From Microbulbifer variabilis (lineage in GTDB: Bacteria; Pseudomonadota; Gammaproteobacteria; Pseudomonadales; Cellvibrionaceae), in contig NZ_JAIVKI010000001.1 in the NCBI RefSeq assembly GCF_020524905.1, positions 653,145 to 717,144 of the forward strand: a DNA stretch of 64,000 nt, given 5' to 3'. A program made the translations under genes and the position numbers. Under the pieces are notes generated by a model. The model saw nothing but the letters and a program-made list of their open reading frames with translations. It was not told the origin of the DNA and did not search any database. This document shows, piece by piece, positions 47,812-58,401 of the stretch (positions are counted from its first letter, which is position 1; each line of letters begins with the position of its first letter).

Positions 47812-48522
47812 ATGGCAGAAGAAAAATTTTTTACTGATCGTGAGCGCCTGGTGCAGGCGTTGGTCCACGATTGTGCATGCGAACTGCAAAAAGGCATTAA
47901 AGAGTCTGGCCAGGCTACCTTTCTGGTCTCGGGAGGCAGTACCCCGGAACCAGTTTATCGTGAACTTTCCAAACGCCCATTGCCCTGGTCACAAATTACG
48001 GCTGCGCTGGTAGATGAGCGCTGGGTAGATAAAGCCCATAGCGGGAGCAATCAGGCGTTTATTGAAAACAGCCTGATACAGAATGATGCCGCTGAGGCCA
48101 CGCTGCTGGGTATGAAAAATCCGCATAGCAGTGCCGCAGAGGGTGAAGCTGACTGTGAACGTGCTTATGGCGAGCTGCAGCGTCCCTTCGATGTGTGCAT
48201 CCTGGGAATGGGCAATGACGGTCACACCGCGTCTTTATTTCCCCATGCTCAGGGGCTTGCTGAAGCACTAAACCCTGACTCCGATAAATTGTGTAGCGCA
48301 ATCACCGCGCAACAGAGTGCGGTGACTGGTGCCAATACCGAGCGTATGACGCTAACCCTAAACGCTATTTTACAGGCAAAAAACATCAAGCTTCTGATTA
48401 CCGGTGAGGAAAAACTCAAGGTCTATCGGGAAGCCCTGCTTGGCAGCGATGAACTGGAGATGCCGGTGCGCAGTATTCTCAAGCAGGGGCTGAAACCAGT
48501 CACTGTGTATTGGGCGCCCTAA
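47812..48522 (+). CDS. pgl: 6-phosphogluconolactonase
   Basis: About 236 residues from ATG 47812, which has GGAAG five bases upstream; ATG 47800 would add four residues. Motifs VSGGSTPEPVY, LVDERWV and LGMGNDGHTASLFP are those of the DevB/Pgl family. It hydrolyses 6-phosphogluconolactone for edd. It sits between zwf and eda. Confidence 0.95.
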   Translation: MAEEKFFTDRERLVQALVHDCACELQKGIKESGQATFLVSGGSTPEPVYRELSKRPLPWSQITAALVDERWVDKAHSGSNQAFIENSLIQNDAAEATLLGMKNPHSSAAEGEADCERAYGELQRPFDVCILGMGNDGHTASLFPHAQGLAEALNPDSDKLCSAITAQQSAVTGANTERMTLTLNAILQAKNIKLLITGEEKLKVYREALLGSDELEMPVRSILKQGLKPVTVYWAP

Positions 48523-48543
48523 CGAACGATTTGGAATTGATTG

Positions 48544-49173
48544 ATGCAGAAAAATATCGCCGACATTTTGCAGACTGCTGGCGTTGTCCCAGTGTTGGTT
48601 ATCGAACAAGCCGAGGATGCGCTGCCCCTGGCGGAAGCGTTGCTCAAAGGCGGCTTGAAGGTTCTGGAGGTTACGTTGCGTACAGAAGCAGCACTGGCCG
48701 CGGTGGAGCAGATTGCCAAACACCTGCCCGAGGCACATGTGGGCACAGGCACAGTATTAAATAGCGATGACCTGCGTCGCTCTGTCGATGCCGGAGCGGG
48801 CTTTATGGTAAGCCCCGGCGCTACAGAAAAATTACTGGCAGCTGCCGACGAAAACGATGTGCCTCTACTGCCCGGCGCCGCTAGTGCTTCCGAAGTGATG
48901 CGCCTTTATGAGCGCGGTTACCGCTACCAGAAATTTTTTCCAGCCCAGGCTGCCGGTGGTGTGCCCATGTTGAAATCCCTTGCCGGCCCATTGGCGGAAG
49001 TGCGCTTTTGTCCAACAGGCGGAGTGAGCCCCAATAATGCGGCGGATTACCTGGCGCTTAATAACGTAGTTTGTGTGGGCGGTTCCTGGATGGCCTCCAG
49101 CGCTCTGGTACGAGAGAAAAACTGGGCCGAGATCACCCGCCTGTCGCAGCAGGCTGCGGCACTGAAATCGTAA
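48544..49173 (+). CDS. eda: KDPG aldolase
   Basis: 209 residues from ATG 48544. Class I aldolase that splits KDPG into pyruvate and glyceraldehyde 3-phosphate. The catalytic Glu lies in EVTLRTEAAL and the Schiff-base Lys in YQKFFPAQAAGG; GTVLNSDDL follows the family. It lies 21 bp after pgl in the operon. Confidence 0.96.
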   Translation: MQKNIADILQTAGVVPVLVIEQAEDALPLAEALLKGGLKVLEVTLRTEAALAAVEQIAKHLPEAHVGTGTVLNSDDLRRSVDAGAGFMVSPGATEKLLAAADENDVPLLPGAASASEVMRLYERGYRYQKFFPAQAAGGVPMLKSLAGPLAEVRFCPTGGVSPNNAADYLALNNVVCVGGSWMASSALVREKNWAEITRLSQQAAALKS

Positions 49174-49342
49174 TTCGGTACCTGCGCTGAGTGCCGACCA
49201 CAGTATTAATCCGGCGGTACTTCAGCGACTGATACAGGGGCGCTATATCGCCAGCCAAACCGTCATAAAAGTTCGCTAGGGTGCATTCGTCAATGGATGC
49301 AACAGGGGAAAACCAGAAGCTAATAAGAAAGGGTAAAGCCAG

Positions 49343-50377
49343 ATGAAAATTAAAGTCGCCATCAATGGTTACGGCCGTATCGGCCGCAACGTCACCCGTG
49401 CCATTTACGAGTCTGGCTATAGTGATCGTATCCAGCTGGTTGCGATTAATGATCTGGCTCCAGTTGCCTCCAATGCGCATCTAACTCGTTTCGATACTAT
49501 CCACGGCCGCTTTGCCACCGAAGTTAAAGTGGATGGTGATGCGTTGATTATTGGCGGGGATCGAGTGCAGGTCTGTCAGGAGCGCGATCCGGCTAAGCTG
49601 CCCTGGAAAAAGTTAGGAGTGGATCTGGTGTTGGAATGTACCGGCCGCTTTACCGATAAGTCTTCTGCCTCTGCCCATATCGAAGCCGGTGCTGCCGCAG
49701 TGCTGATTTCCGCCCCCTCACAAGATGCGGATCTCACCGTGGTTTTCGGCGTAAATGATAGCAACCTGACAGCGGATCACCGCGTGGTTTCCAACGCTTC
49801 CTGCACCACCAATTGCCTTGCGCCTGTGGCGCAGGCCCTGCATCGCGAGCTGGGTATTGAGCGCGGCTTTATGACCACTGTGCACGCCTATACCAACGAT
49901 CAGAATACCCAGGATGCGGTGCATGCGGATATTTATCGGGCACGCGCCGCGGCCGATAATATGATTCCCACCAAGACCGGTGCGGCGGCAGCCGTAGGCT
50001 TGGTGCTTCCGGAATTAAAAGGCCGTTTGGATGGAATGGCGGTACGTGTGCCGGTAAGTAATGTTTCCCTGGTGGACTGCCAGTTTATCGCGGGCCGCGA
50101 TACTACGGTTGAAGAGGTAAATTGCATTATGCAAAGCGCTGCAGAAGTTAGCGGTGGCGTTCTCAGCTACTGTGACCAGCCTCTGGTATCCGTGGATTTT
50201 AATCACACCACCGCTTCCAGCCACTTCGATGCCAATCACACGCGAGTGAACGGCAACCTGGTGAAGGTGATGGCCTGGTATGACAACGAGTGGGGTTTCT
50301 CTCACCGTATGCTGGATACCAGCCTAGCCATGGCGGCGGCTCTTCAGCTTGATATGCCGGTGGCGGAATCTGCCTGA
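49343..50377 (+). CDS. gap: Glyceraldehyde-3-phosphate dehydrogenase, type I
   Basis: 344 residues. NAD-binding NGYGRIGRN, with the Asp of AINDL suggesting NAD preference, and the catalytic Cys in [10 protein letters not shown]. The catalytic His is in [10 protein letters not shown]. It takes the glyceraldehyde 3-phosphate made by KDPG aldolase towards 3-phosphoglycerate. A 169-bp gap separates it from eda, so it may have an extra promoter. Confidence 0.95.
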   Translation: MKIKVAINGYGRIGRNVTRAIYESGYSDRIQLVAINDLAPVASNAHLTRFDTIHGRFATEVKVDGDALIIGGDRVQVCQERDPAKLPWKKLGVDLVLECTGRFTDKSSASAHIEAGAAAVLISAPSQDADLTVVFGVNDSNLTADHRVVSNASCTTNCLAPVAQALHRELGIERGFMTTVHAYTNDQNTQDAVHADIYRARAAADNMIPTKTGAAAAVGLVLPELKGRLDGMAVRVPVSNVSLVDCQFIAGRDTTVEEVNCIMQSAAEVSGGVLSYCDQPLVSVDFNHTTASSHFDANHTRVNGNLVKVMAWYDNEWGFSHRMLDTSLAMAAALQLDMPVAESA

Positions 50378-50530
50378 ACATACACTTGTCACGGGTTGGC
50401 CCGGCATCGGAAAATTGCTGTGGAAAAGCCTGTGAGTTCGTCTTGTACACTACCGGGCAGGCTAAATTCACTTTGTAGAAGTTAGCTGGCCACAGAAATT
50501 CTTTTTCCTTCAAATATCTGACGGGACCAT

Positions 50531-51967
50531 ATGATTCGCCATACAAAAATCGTCGCCACCCTGGGACCCGGCACCGATAAGCCGCGAGTGATCGATGAAA
50601 TGATTCGTGCCGGCGTCAATGTTGTGCGCTTAAACTTTTCCCACGGCACCGCCGATGACCATCGTCGCCGGGTGCGGGAAGTGCGCGATGCCGCTGAAGC
50701 ACAGGGGAAAACGGTCGGAGTATTGGGCGATTTGCAGGGTCCCAAAATTCGTATTGCCCGCTTTGCCGCAGGCAGTGTGACGCTTGAGAACAATGACGAA
50801 TTCACCCTGGACCTCGACTGCCCTGCAGAAGGTGGCGATGAGCATCGTGTAGGGGTCGATTACCCCAGCCTGATCAGCGATTGCCACTCCGGCAATATTC
50901 TCCTGCTCGATGATGGCAAGATTCGCCTGGAGGTAACCGGCACCACCGCGAGCAAGTTGTTTTGCCGTGTACTGCAGGGTGGCAAGCTTTCCAACAACAA
51001 GGGTATTAACTTACTCGGCGGTGGCTTGTCCGCGCCAGCTCTGACAGAAAAGGATTACCGGGATATCGAACTGGCCGCGGAATTGGAAGTGGATTTCCTC
51101 GCAGTGAGTTTCCCCCGCTGCGCCGAGGATCTTGAGACTGCGCGCAAAGCCATGCTGGCCGCTGGTAGTGAGGCCGCCATTGTGGCCAAGATTGAACGGG
51201 CCGAGGCCGTTGCCGACGATGCGCAGATGGATGCCCTGATTCTCGCCTCCGATGCGATTATGGTGGCCCGCGGTGATCTGGGGGTGGAGATTGGTGATCC
51301 GGCTTTGGTGGGAGTGCAGAAAAAACTGATCCATCGTGCCAATGTGCTTAATCGCGGTGTAATCACTGCGACGCAAATGATGGAGTCCATGATCACCAGC
51401 CCGACCCCCACCCGTGCGGAAGTGATGGACGTGGCCAATGCTGTATTGGATGGCACCGATGCGGTGATGCTCTCCGCCGAGACCGCGGCTGGCGATTACC
51501 CGGTATCTGCGGTGGAATCCATGAGCGAGGTGATTGTGGGGGCTGAACAGTACCTGGGTAGTGTGCCTTACGCACCGGAGGAGCACGGCGCTTCGGACCG
51601 TATCGATACGGTGATTGCCCAGGCCGCGATCGATGTGGCCTCCCGTGTAGAGAATCTCTGCGCGGTGGCCGCCTTGACCGAGTCCGGCCGTACTCCACGT
51701 ATGATGTCCCGCGCCAATACCCGCCTACCGATTTATGCCATGACGAGACACCCCAATGTTGCACGCCAGTTGGTACTTTTGCGTGGAGTAGAGCCCATCA
51801 GCTATGACCCAACCACAGTACCTCTTGGGCATCTCACAGAATCCATTATTGAAGTACTGGGTTCGCGCATCGACCTGCAAAAAGGTCAGCGTGTGTTGAT
51901 CACCCAAGGTGAGCGCCTCAATGTGGGCGGACATACTAATTCGATGCGTATTAAAGAGATCGAATAA
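50531..51967 (+). CDS. pyk: Pyruvate kinase
   Basis: 478 residues. TKIVATLGPG at the N-terminus, VVRLNFSHG, the metal site and active-site motif in AIMVARGDLGVEIG and the ITATQMMESM family signature. It is the last step of glycolysis and closes the operon. It lies 153 bp after gap, which leaves room for an internal promoter. Confidence 0.96.
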   Translation: MIRHTKIVATLGPGTDKPRVIDEMIRAGVNVVRLNFSHGTADDHRRRVREVRDAAEAQGKTVGVLGDLQGPKIRIARFAAGSVTLENNDEFTLDLDCPAEGGDEHRVGVDYPSLISDCHSGNILLLDDGKIRLEVTGTTASKLFCRVLQGGKLSNNKGINLLGGGLSAPALTEKDYRDIELAAELEVDFLAVSFPRCAEDLETARKAMLAAGSEAAIVAKIERAEAVADDAQMDALILASDAIMVARGDLGVEIGDPALVGVQKKLIHRANVLNRGVITATQMMESMITSPTPTRAEVMDVANAVLDGTDAVMLSAETAAGDYPVSAVESMSEVIVGAEQYLGSVPYAPEEHGASDRIDTVIAQAAIDVASRVENLCAVAALTESGRTPRMMSRANTRLPIYAMTRHPNVARQLVLLRGVEPISYDPTTVPLGHLTESIIEVLGSRIDLQKGQRVLITQGERLNVGGHTNSMRIKEIE

Positions 51968-52807
51968 ATCCTTTTGGTGTAAGCCATTACTTACTTCGTG
52001 GTATCCGAGAATAGTAATGGCTTTAGGGTTCTAAAAAGATAGCCAATTAGTTTTTTGCATATTTTTATCTGCCACGAGACCCACCTACTGCTAAACCTCA
52101 TCTTTATTTTTTACGCCTTCTGTGGTGCAATTTGTGATGTTATTCACAATCTTTTTTGTCTTTAAACGGTTCTATAGCTTCAATTATTGCCTGCTAATTT
52201 AAGTGATAAGGAAAGCCGCAGAATCCGATGCTCTTTTAATTTCAATTGGCATCGGTTGGTTTAATTCGAATTTGATTGTTCTTTTAGAGTTTTGTAATAA
52301 ATTATCTGCTGTCTGGGTGTTTGAGTATTAACTTGACACTCTTAATTCAAAAGAATTTTATTATTTTGTTGATCTTCATTTTAATTCCTGCTGTCGTACT
52401 CGTGTAATGCCGTTTATCTACCCCCCTTCACCTATTTGCGGTAATCTGCCCGGATAGGTCGCAATTTCAGGTATCCCTTACCGGTAGCTTTGGCCTCATC
52501 CCATCCAGGTACCGGTGAATTGGAACTATTGGCAAGTAGTTTTTCCATAAACTTTCGGGGTAATGAGATTCACTATTTTAGATTTCACAAATTGTGAATA
52601 CCCTAATCCAACAAAATTTGACGCACTACAGCGGGCAGCAATCAGTTTGTTGTGTGTAAATTGAACAATTTTGGGTTGGGACGTAACCAGGCCCCCGGGG
52701 GCGGGGTTGTTGATAGATGAGAAGATAAATCGGGATGATTTATTGGATCTGGCAAAGATAACAAGAAGCTGGCGCAAAGCGGGCTTACGGCGTTTGAAGG
52801 ATTATCC
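51968..52807. other. Intergenic region before the RHS gene
   Basis: About 840 bp, AT-rich. AAGCCATTAC/GTAATGGCTT (51981-52023) just after pyk may end its transcript. ACCGGTA/TACCGGT pairs at 52480-52516. A short frame starting TTG at 52671 or 52707 runs to TAA at 52816 and overlaps the RHS start; it encodes DDLLDLAKITRSWRKAGLRR near its end, has no family I recognise and may be a gene remnant. No transposase seen. Confidence 0.5.
51981..52023 (+). terminator. Stem-loop after pyk
   Basis: Perfect 10-bp inverted repeat, AAGCCATTAC and GTAATGGCTT, with a 23-bp loop starting 14 bp after the pyk stop. There is no T-run, so it may stabilise the mRNA or need Rho. Confidence 0.45.
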
Positions 52808-55800
52808 ATGCAGCTAAGTGTCGAGAACAGGCAAGGCATTCGTTATATGGTGAGAGTTGGCTGGGCGTACCAGATGGGTATCCCCATGCAGGTAGATGCC
52901 ACCCGACTGCTCTCCATGTTTGATGACGATGCCATTCAGGAAATCTATGAACACTTTTTCGGCCTGAATGGTATTTCCTGCAATACGCTAAGTGTCAGTA
53001 TTCAGTCCAGCCAAGCCGGAACGGTTTATCTCGGGCCCTTGAGTGAAGCGCCGGGGCACCTAAGCAGCCGGGAAAAAGAAATCTACCTGGCCCTGGTGCA
53101 AAACCGCCTGATCATTGAAGAAGCCCCATTTGCAGCCACCGCACTGGCCGATAAGCAGGCTGAGTTGCTGAGTAAAATCCGCCTAGGGCTTCAGCAGATC
53201 ATCGCCCAGGAGCGAGCGGAGGCCGCGCTGATTCAGCAGCGCCATGAACAGCGCTCGGATCTTGAGAAGGTGGGTGCCTATATTGATCGCGGCGCTACCG
53301 GCCTGGGCAACGCTGCCTGGGGCTTGGTAGTTTGGAGTAAGGATGTGCTTGAGGTAGCGGCGCTGGTTAATCCCATACGTCAGTCCTTTGAGCAAAATAA
53401 AGCCATTGTCAATTACCTGCTCAATGATAAAAGCTTGGTAGAGTCCCAGCGGGAATATTTATCCGCGGTCCAGCGGGAAGCCGTGGATGTGCTCGGCTTC
53501 GACCCCACCAAAATCACCAAGCAGCAATTTGATCTGGCTGTTGAGGTGGCTGAGCTGATTTATGATGATCCAGCCCTGCGCGATACCTTCATCCGCTTTG
53601 CCAAGGATTATGCGAGTGCCCAACACAGCTTGGAAATCACCGAAATAGCGGGCGGTGGAGCCTTTGAGATTATTCTCACTATTGTGTTAGCGGCGGCTAC
53701 TGGTGGCATTGGTGCGGTAGCCGCTATGGCGAAAAATACACGCCTGCTGAAAGCCTTTGGCGGTATCGGCGACCTGATGATGGATTTTGCCAAGCTGAAA
53801 AAACAGCACAATCTGCTCTCCAAAAAGCGCGGTGGCAATGCCAAGGGCAACGGTGCCAGCTTCTCCGACCTGAGTTCCTCTGAAGCTGTAGTACCAACTT
53901 CGTCCGGCGGCCCCTCGTCGAGTAGTTCTTCCTCCAGTAGTGCTTCCAGTCGCTCTACTTCCAGCAGTAGCTCCTCCAGTAATTCCAGTAACGGCAATCA
54001 AAGCAGCCAGGGGAGTGGCTCAGGCTCCAATGCCGATGGCGGGAGCCAGACCAACGGCAGTTCTACTTCCAATGAGCCGGATAGCGCCAATAGTGAAACC
54101 GGCGAGACTCCTGATGGTAAAAAAGCTCAGTGTGCTAAGAACTCTTGCCATGGTGGTGATCCAGTTAATTTAAAAACTGGAGAGGAGTTCCTCTCGCTTG
54201 TAGATACGGTATTGGACGGCCCACTGCCTCTTACCGTAGCGCGCACCTACCGCAGCAGTAACCCCAAAGACTTCGGTATGGGACACGGCTGGACCCATAC
54301 CCTGGGTGAAAAACTGCTTTGGCGCCCCGGTAAAGCGGTGCAGCTCCACGATGCCGAGGGTCGGGTGATTAACTTGCCGGCACCGGGTGACAGTGGCCGC
54401 AGCCACAATGTGGTGGAGCAGTTAACGCTTACTCGCGTTAATGACGAGCATTGGATCGTTACCCCCTACGGCGCCCCCAATGGAGTGCAGAGGCACTTTA
54501 AAGCTATCGGGGACAAAGGGACTCTTAAGCTCGCAGAAATTCGCGATGGCTACAGCAACTTCTACCTGTTCCACTATATCGATGAGCGTTTAATCTGTAT
54601 CGAGAGCAGTCTCGGAGAAGCCCTGCATATCAGTCCACCAGAAGGGAAGGCTAACAGCCTGCGTATTGGTGAACTGAAAAAAGAAACCCGCGATGGCCGC
54701 ATTAAAGTACTCGCCAAATATGAGTACAGCGATGAAGGCGACCTGATCAAAGCCACCGATGCTGATGGCCACAGTGAGCAGTATCAGTACCACCAGCATG
54801 TTATTAAGCAGCGTACCCTAAAAACCGGCTACCGCTTCCACTTCGAATGGGATGCCGAAGGCCCCTCCGCCCGCTGTGTACGCCAGTGGGGTGACCCTAT
54901 CGATGGGCAGGCCACTTACAATTACCAGTTTGATTGGGATGACGACGGTAAGGGTGTCACCGTAACCGATACCCGCGGCGGTAAAGAGCGTTACCGCTTC
55001 AATGATCGCGCCCTGCCCATTTATCACCGCGACCCGGAAGGTGCCGAGACCCTTTACAGTTACAACGACCTGGGCCAGATTACTAAGGTACAGCTGCCAA
55101 GCGACGATGGCAGCCTGCGCGAAGAGATTTATCAATACGACGATCAAGGCCGCCTGGTACAAAAAACCGATGCCGCCGGCAATAAGCACCGCATTGAATA
55201 CAATAGCGAAGGCCTGCCCGCAAAAGTTACGGACCCTGCTGGGAATAAGTGGCAACGCGAGTACAACAAAAAAGGTCAGATCGCTGCCACCAAAGATCCT
55301 CTCGGCAACAGCACCCAATATGGCTATAACCCCGTTGGTCTGATCGGCAGTGTTACCGACCCACTGGGAAATACCACCCGCTACCTGTGGAATCCTGAGG
55401 GTAAACTGGCCGCAGTTAAAGATCCCATGGGCCGCGCCCAGCACTACCGCTACGACAGCGCTCGCCGCCTGGAAGAAGTTCAGCATGCCCCAGGTCAGGT
55501 CACTCGCTACGAATACGATGCTCAGGATCGCATCCATGCGGTAACCACCCCAGATGGTGCCCGCACCCAATACAGTTACAACCCCCAGGGGTTACTGGCC
55601 GAAGTTACCGACTCCGAAGGTCGCAGTACCAGCTACGCCTACGACGGCCTCAGCCAGGTTAAGACGCGCACCAACCCAGACGGTAGCCGCCTGGAATATC
55701 ACTATGACGGCGAGCGCAACTTAGTCGGCCTCACCAATGAAAACGGAGAGCGCTACCAGCTTAAATACGATCTCAATGAGCGCCTGATTGAAGAAGTCGG

Positions 55801-58162
55801 CTTCGACGGCCGCGTGACCCGCTATGCCTATAATCGCGCTGGCCACTTAATCAGCTCCAGAGCCGTAACCGACACTGATACTGGTAGGGGTATCGACACC
55901 ATCTTCGAGCGCGATCCCTTCGGCCGCCTGTTAGAAGAAGTCACTCCAGACGGCATTACTAACTTCCGCTACAACCGCAGTGGGCAGTTAATTGAAGCGG
56001 AAAATGCCCATCGTAAATTGCGCTGGGAGTACGATGCCAATGGCCGCGTTGTGGCCGATTGGCAGGGCAAAGACAAACTGAGCCACCAATACGATGCCGC
56101 CGGTAATCGTATTGCCACAACATTACCCGATGGTGAAGTACTGAACTTCGCCTTCAATCCCGCCGGCCAATTCCAAAGCCTGCACCGCCGCCCTGTTGGT
56201 GGTGACGCCGATCAACTGATCACCAGCATTAGCCACGATGAACAGGGTAGGGAAAGCCAGCGTCAGCACGGCAATGGGCTGGAGAGCCAGAGAGACTACG
56301 ATCCTCAGGGCCGCCTGCAAAAGCTGCGCCTGGGCAAGGCCAATGGCCCGGTATCAGATCCGACTCAGTCAAACTCAATTCTGGAACGCAGCTACCAATA
56401 CAACAAAGCCGGCCAGATCGCCCAAATTGAAGACAGCCTGCGCGGCACCCGCAGCTACCACTACGACGCCCTCGACCGTCTTACCCAGGTAGACGGCCCC
56501 AACCCCGAATACTTTGTGCACGACCCCGCACACAATATTCTGGCCGCCGCCAACTCGAAAGACGAAGCCAAGCAGCAGGCCAGCGCCACTCAGATCAAAG
56601 GCAACCGTTTAGCCTTCCGCGGTGATACCCACTACCGCTACGATATCCATGGCAACCGCATCGCCGATCTGCGCGGTAAAGGGCAAAAACTGCAAACCCG
56701 CTACCACTACAACAACCGCCAACAGCTGGCCCGTGTAGAAAAGCTTAAGGTAGAAAACGGCACAGAACAGTTCCAGCAGGTCATCCACTACCAATACGAC
56801 CCCCTGGGGCGCCGTATTGGTAAAGCAACAGATAGTGAACAAACCCAATTCCTTTGGGATGGCGACGTACTCCTGCGGGAAAACAAAAGTGATACCCAAA
56901 CCAAGCAGGATCTCAATACCCGTACCTACTACTTTGAACCGGGTACATTTAAACCTGTTGGATTAAAAGAAGATAATCAGGTTTATCACTACCATCTGGA
57001 TCACTTGGGAACCCCAGATACCCTTACCAATCAGGAAGGTGAAGTGGTATGGAGTGTTGCCTATAAGAGCTATGGCAATATTGCCCTGGCCCATGAAAAT
57101 CAGGTGGAGCAACCAATTCGCTTCCAAGGGCAGTACTTCGATGAAGAGACTGGGCTGCATTACAACCGGTTTAGGTATTACGATCCGCAGGTTGGGGAGT
57201 TTACTCAGCAGGACCCGATTGGATTGTTGGGAGGTTCGAATAATTATCGGTATGTGCCTAATCCGGTAAGTTGGATTGATCCTTTCGGCTTGACGGCAAA
57301 AGATTGTCCGCCTGATACTGTCCCCTCAATGCCACCCGATGCAGATGAATTGATTTCGGTTATTGGTGCTGGTGGCAAAGTCGTCCAGCAAATTTCTTCT
57401 AACACTAAATTGGTAAGATATGAGCCGGTAGATATTGCTACGCCAATGACACCTCATGAGTCTCCCTTTTTTGATATATCAAAGGGGATGGAGTATGGAC
57501 TTAAGCCTGACAGGCACAAAGCCTTATTCGCAGCATCTGATAACAACCTTAAGGCATTAACTGAGCTGCGTAATAAGCAGGGTTATTTCAGCAATGACGT
57601 TGTCCTTCGTGAATCAACGATTGGTGAGTTACTAGCTAAAAATCCAGGAGCGCAGGTATTAGAAGATACTAGATTTAATGGGACTGTTCTTGGGGAGGAG
57701 TCTGGCGGTTATATAATTGTAACAGGTGATAAATCGGTTATCGACTTCCATGAGAGTAAAGCTCTAGCGATTGAAAAAAGAGCTGTTGATGGGAAACTTA
57801 ACAATAGTGACGTGCGCTTGTGGTATATAGAAAAAGTTTCATCGATACCGAATCAAGATAATATTTGGAAACGCCAAGGAGTTCCTGTAGAGGAAAGAGC
57901 GAAAAGAGCTCATGCAATACGTCACGAAGCACGTGTTAAAGCTAGGAGTTTTATGAAGAATGAAAAGCAAGTTGAGGAATTGCGCAATAGAGATTTTAAG
58001 AAATATAAAAACTCCGAAGGACCTACATTCGAGTATCTGGTTGAGAAAAGTAAAAATGGTGAATTGAAGGGGGATGAAATTTACGAGTCAATTATTGGAA
58101 CGTCAAAAAAAACTGATGCCAGTTATAATGACAGGCATGGTGTGGGAGAAAGAGGTGGATAG
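52808..58162 (+). CDS. RHS-family polymorphic toxin with C-terminal effector tip
   Basis: 1784 residues. About residues 1-350 are a specific N-terminal region with one hydrophobic segment (FEIILTIVLAAATGGIGAVAA, near residue 285) and no PAAR motif that I can see. Residues about 365-435 are a Ser/Asn/Gly-rich linker. A DUF6531-like entry segment begins near 449 (GGDPVNLKTGEEF), followed by many RHS/YD repeats. The core ends at the canonical DPIGLLGGSNNY...NPVSWIDPFGL, about residues 1468-1496. The remaining roughly 288 residues are the variable tip; its last part (EERAKRAHAIRHEARVKAR, GPTFEYLVEKSKNGELKGD) resembles tips seen in other RHS proteins, but I cannot assign an activity. ATG 52808 has GAAGGATT. 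It is probably delivered by a secretion system not in this window. The tip is much more AT-rich than the core. Confidence 0.9.
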   Translation: MQLSVENRQGIRYMVRVGWAYQMGIPMQVDATRLLSMFDDDAIQEIYEHFFGLNGISCNTLSVSIQSSQAGTVYLGPLSEAPGHLSSREKEIYLALVQNRLIIEEAPFAATALADKQAELLSKIRLGLQQIIAQERAEAALIQQRHEQRSDLEKVGAYIDRGATGLGNAAWGLVVWSKDVLEVAALVNPIRQSFEQNKAIVNYLLNDKSLVESQREYLSAVQREAVDVLGFDPTKITKQQFDLAVEVAELIYDDPALRDTFIRFAKDYASAQHSLEITEIAGGGAFEIILTIVLAAATGGIGAVAAMAKNTRLLKAFGGIGDLMMDFAKLKKQHNLLSKKRGGNAKGNGASFSDLSSSEAVVPTSSGGPSSSSSSSSSASSRSTSSSSSSSNSSNGNQSSQGSGSGSNADGGSQTNGSSTSNEPDSANSETGETPDGKKAQCAKNSCHGGDPVNLKTGEEFLSLVDTVLDGPLPLTVARTYRSSNPKDFGMGHGWTHTLGEKLLWRPGKAVQLHDAEGRVINLPAPGDSGRSHNVVEQLTLTRVNDEHWIVTPYGAPNGVQRHFKAIGDKGTLKLAEIRDGYSNFYLFHYIDERLICIESSLGEALHISPPEGKANSLRIGELKKETRDGRIKVLAKYEYSDEGDLIKATDADGHSEQYQYHQHVIKQRTLKTGYRFHFEWDAEGPSARCVRQWGDPIDGQATYNYQFDWDDDGKGVTVTDTRGGKERYRFNDRALPIYHRDPEGAETLYSYNDLGQITKVQLPSDDGSLREEIYQYDDQGRLVQKTDAAGNKHRIEYNSEGLPAKVTDPAGNKWQREYNKKGQIAATKDPLGNSTQYGYNPVGLIGSVTDPLGNTTRYLWNPEGKLAAVKDPMGRAQHYRYDSARRLEEVQHAPGQVTRYEYDAQDRIHAVTTPDGARTQYSYNPQGLLAEVTDSEGRSTSYAYDGLSQVKTRTNPDGSRLEYHYDGERNLVGLTNENGERYQLKYDLNERLIEEVGFDGRVTRYAYNRAGHLISSRAVTDTDTGRGIDTIFERDPFGRLLEEVTPDGITNFRYNRSGQLIEAENAHRKLRWEYDANGRVVADWQGKDKLSHQYDAAGNRIATTLPDGEVLNFAFNPAGQFQSLHRRPVGGDADQLITSISHDEQGRESQRQHGNGLESQRDYDPQGRLQKLRLGKANGPVSDPTQSNSILERSYQYNKAGQIAQIEDSLRGTRSYHYDALDRLTQVDGPNPEYFVHDPAHNILAAANSKDEAKQQASATQIKGNRLAFRGDTHYRYDIHGNRIADLRGKGQKLQTRYHYNNRQQLARVEKLKVENGTEQFQQVIHYQYDPLGRRIGKATDSEQTQFLWDGDVLLRENKSDTQTKQDLNTRTYYFEPGTFKPVGLKEDNQVYHYHLDHLGTPDTLTNQEGEVVWSVAYKSYGNIALAHENQVEQPIRFQGQYFDEETGLHYNRFRYYDPQVGEFTQQDPIGLLGGSNNYRYVPNPVSWIDPFGLTAKDCPPDTVPSMPPDADELISVIGAGGKVVQQISSNTKLVRYEPVDIATPMTPHESPFFDISKGMEYGLKPDRHKALFAASDNNLKALTELRNKQGYFSNDVVLRESTIGELLAKNPGAQVLEDTRFNGTVLGEESGGYIIVTGDKSVIDFHESKALAIEKRAVDGKLNNSDVRLWYIEKVSSIPNQDNIWKRQGVPVEERAKRAHAIRHEARVKARSFMKNEKQVEELRNRDFKKYKNSEGPTFEYLVEKSKNGELKGDEIYESIIGTSKKTDASYNDRHGVGERGG

Positions 58163-58358
58163 GGATTTAAAAAGGCAGAAGTTAGCCTGGATGGCTACTG
58201 AGGATTCAGAATATCCTTATGAGGCTTATTTTGAGTTAAAAAAATATATTATTAGAGTTAACGATTTTCCGGCTGAAGCTTTTTACAGTCTTATTAGTGA
58301 TGGAAAAGTTTTAGATGAATTTGATGATTGGCCTAGTGATTGGTTGAGGCCTGAATAG
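58137..58358 (+). CDS. Candidate immunity protein for the RHS tip
   Basis: A small protein (about 73 residues from ATG 58137; ATG 58128 and 58191 are alternatives) whose start overlaps the end of the RHS gene. Such overlap is typical of RHS immunity genes. The sequence YFELKKYIIRVNDFPAEAFYSLI and DDWPSDWLRPE resembles small immunity-like domains found next to toxins. AT-rich like the tip. Function inferred from position and size. Confidence 0.6.
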   Translation: MVWEKEVDRDLKRQKLAWMATEDSEYPYEAYFELKKYIIRVNDFPAEAFYSLISDGKVLDEFDDWPSDWLRPE

Positions 58359-58401
58359 AAGTTTGATAGTTATATTTGATTTGATATATAGGTTAAAGCG
58401 G

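Noticed and set aside
53880..54110. Low-complexity Ser-rich stretch as a possible assembly error or slippage tract
   Set aside because: Codons are mixed (AGT, TCC, TCG, AGC) and the frame stays open, so it looks like a genuine protein linker.
54818..55570. Long antisense frame (about 250 codons) inside the RHS gene
   Set aside because: RHS repeats give regular open frames on the other strand; hydrophobic, repetitive product without any family.
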